A stretch of DNA of 6,646 bases from JBEHYA01 sp048498415. GTDB taxonomy: Bacteria; Pseudomonadota; Alphaproteobacteria; UBA9219; RGZA01. The position numbers and the translations under genes were made by a program. The notes under the pieces were generated by a model that ran no database searches, was not told where the DNA came from, and worked only from the letters and a program-made list of their open reading frames with translations. The stretch's first letter is position 1, and each line of letters begins with the position of its first letter. The stretch is from contig JBEHYA010000101.1 of the NCBI GenBank assembly GCA_048498415.1, positions 1 to 6,646 of the forward strand, in the 5' to 3' direction. Shown here in pieces: positions 5,946-6,646 of the stretch.

Positions 5946-6646
5946 GGCTTTCAACGCCGATTAGAAATAAACCGGCATCATCCGCAGCTTTAATGACTGC
6001 TTCGCGGTCGACCAGCAAGGCGCCATTGGCTTCTGCCGCAATGCCAACCAACCCCGCCTGCTTGGCGAGTTGCACGGTGGTGAGGCCAATGGAGGGCAGA
6101 TCGAGGCGTTTATCCTGCTGCGGCTTTTTCATCTTCACCAGCACGCCGCCTTCGCCTTCGCGGCGGTTCTGGCCGGCACGTTGGATCATGGCGTCAGTGC
6201 CTTCAATGGCTTCCACTGCCAGTACCACGCCGTGCTGAACGACGGCGCCCTGCCCGACATCGGCCTGGCCCAGCAGCTTCGCGATTTCCATGCCGCGCTG
6301 GATATCGGCTTTGGCGGCGTCATCCGGCTGAATGCGGCCCAGCACGCCGGCGGGCATCAGCAAATCCTTCATCACATCCTGCGGGGCGACAACGCGGAAG
6401 CCTTCGCTTTCAAATTCGCGCACCACGGCTTTCAACAAACCGTCATCGCCCAGCGCACCAAGACCGATGCGGGGTAACTTCTGTAACAATAGCCAATCCG
6501 GCTTGAGTTCAGACAGCGACGGACGGCGCACGCGGCCCAGCATCACGACTTCTTCGACGCCTTTGGCTTTAGCGAGATCACGCGCAGCAGCCGCAGCGCC
6601 CAAAGGCAGCCACGACACATCGGCACCGGTATCAGCAATATCAGGA
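5938..6646 (-). CDS. lpxI: UDP-2,3-diacylglucosamine diphosphatase LpxI, 5' end off the window
   Basis: The frame is open to the right edge and shows 235 residues of a protein usually about 270-285 long, so some 40-50 N-terminal residues are missing. LpxI (DUF1009 family) cleaves the pyrophosphate of UDP-2,3-diacylglucosamine to lipid X and UMP, replacing LpxH in many alphaproteobacteria. Visible landmarks, counted from the first whole codon: GRVRRPSL (37-44), RIGLGALGDDGLLKAVV (59-75), EGFRVVAPQDV (81-91), AVEAIEGTDAMIQRA (143-157) and LVKMKKPQQDKRLDLPSIG (169-187), which holds the conserved acidic and basic residues of the C-terminal catalytic domain, then LFLIGV near the end. A GTG at 6618 is internal, since the reading frame continues upstream. 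It is the first visible gene of the operon; in related genomes lpxD, fabZ and lpxA commonly lie upstream, but that is outside this window. Confidence 0.93.
   Translation of the reverse strand, partial: PDIADTGADVSWLPLGAAAAARDLAKAKGVEEVVMLGRVRRPSLSELKPDWLLLQKLPRIGLGALGDDGLLKAVVREFESEGFRVVAPQDVMKDLLMPAGVLGRIQPDDAAKADIQRGMEIAKLLGQADVGQGAVVQHGVVLAVEAIEGTDAMIQRAGQNRREGEGGVLVKMKKPQQDKRLDLPSIGLTTVQLAKQAGLVGIAAEANGALLVDREAVIKAADDAGLFLIGVESHA

Larger units (their letters stand above)
2759..6646 (-). other. Lipid A / LPS glycosyltransferase operon (lpxI-lpxB-GT4-GT9)
   Basis: Four minus-strand genes run with no intergenic space: overlaps of 8 bases (lpxI/lpxB), 4 bases (lpxB/GT4, ATGA at 4791-4794) and 4 bases (GT4/GT9, ATGA at 3673-3676). 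No promoter or terminator is visible inside. The layout strongly suggests one mRNA with coupled translation that ties lipid A disaccharide synthesis to later sugar additions. The promoter must lie upstream of the right edge. Confidence 0.85.

Overview
The window looks like chromosome from a Gram-negative bacterium, most likely an alphaproteobacterium. The evidence is a lipid A pathway that uses LpxI (the LpxH alternative common in that class), an lpxI-lpxB pair, and a following GT4 glycosyltransferase of a type I associate with alphaproteobacterial LPS clusters. G+C is fairly high throughout, and the main genes have compatible codon use. I cannot name a genus.

Layout, left to right. Bases 1-82 read on the minus strand as the N-terminal region of an Eco57I-type DNA methylase. 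This is interrupted at about base 82-85 by a plus-strand frame (85-591) that looks like the C-terminal tail of a polytopic GT39/ArnT-like membrane glycosyltransferase. Both pieces are incomplete and they point in opposite directions, so the left edge looks like a junction (assembly chimera or recombination breakpoint). Next comes a plus-strand 2-oxoglutarate/Fe(II) oxygenase-like gene (654-1295), then a short intergenic region with a candidate promoter and palindromes, then mgtE (1382-2770), a complete magnesium channel gene.

From 2759 to the right edge everything is on the minus strand and reads as one tightly packed operon in the order lpxI (5' end off the window), lpxB, GT4 glycosyltransferase, GT9 heptosyltransferase-like gene. 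LpxI makes 2,3-diacylglucosamine-1-phosphate (lipid X) from UDP-2,3-diacylglucosamine. LpxB joins the two to give the lipid A disaccharide. The two glycosyltransferases probably act on core oligosaccharide or another surface glycan. Successive genes overlap by 8, 4 and 4 bases, the last two as ATGA, so translational coupling is likely.

The operon and mgtE converge and overlap tail to tail by 12 bases, with no room for a conventional terminator. I found no RNA gene, CRISPR array, insertion sequence or clear novel system. The most unusual points are the left-edge junction, the palindromic mgtE leader and a substituted motif in the GT9 enzyme.
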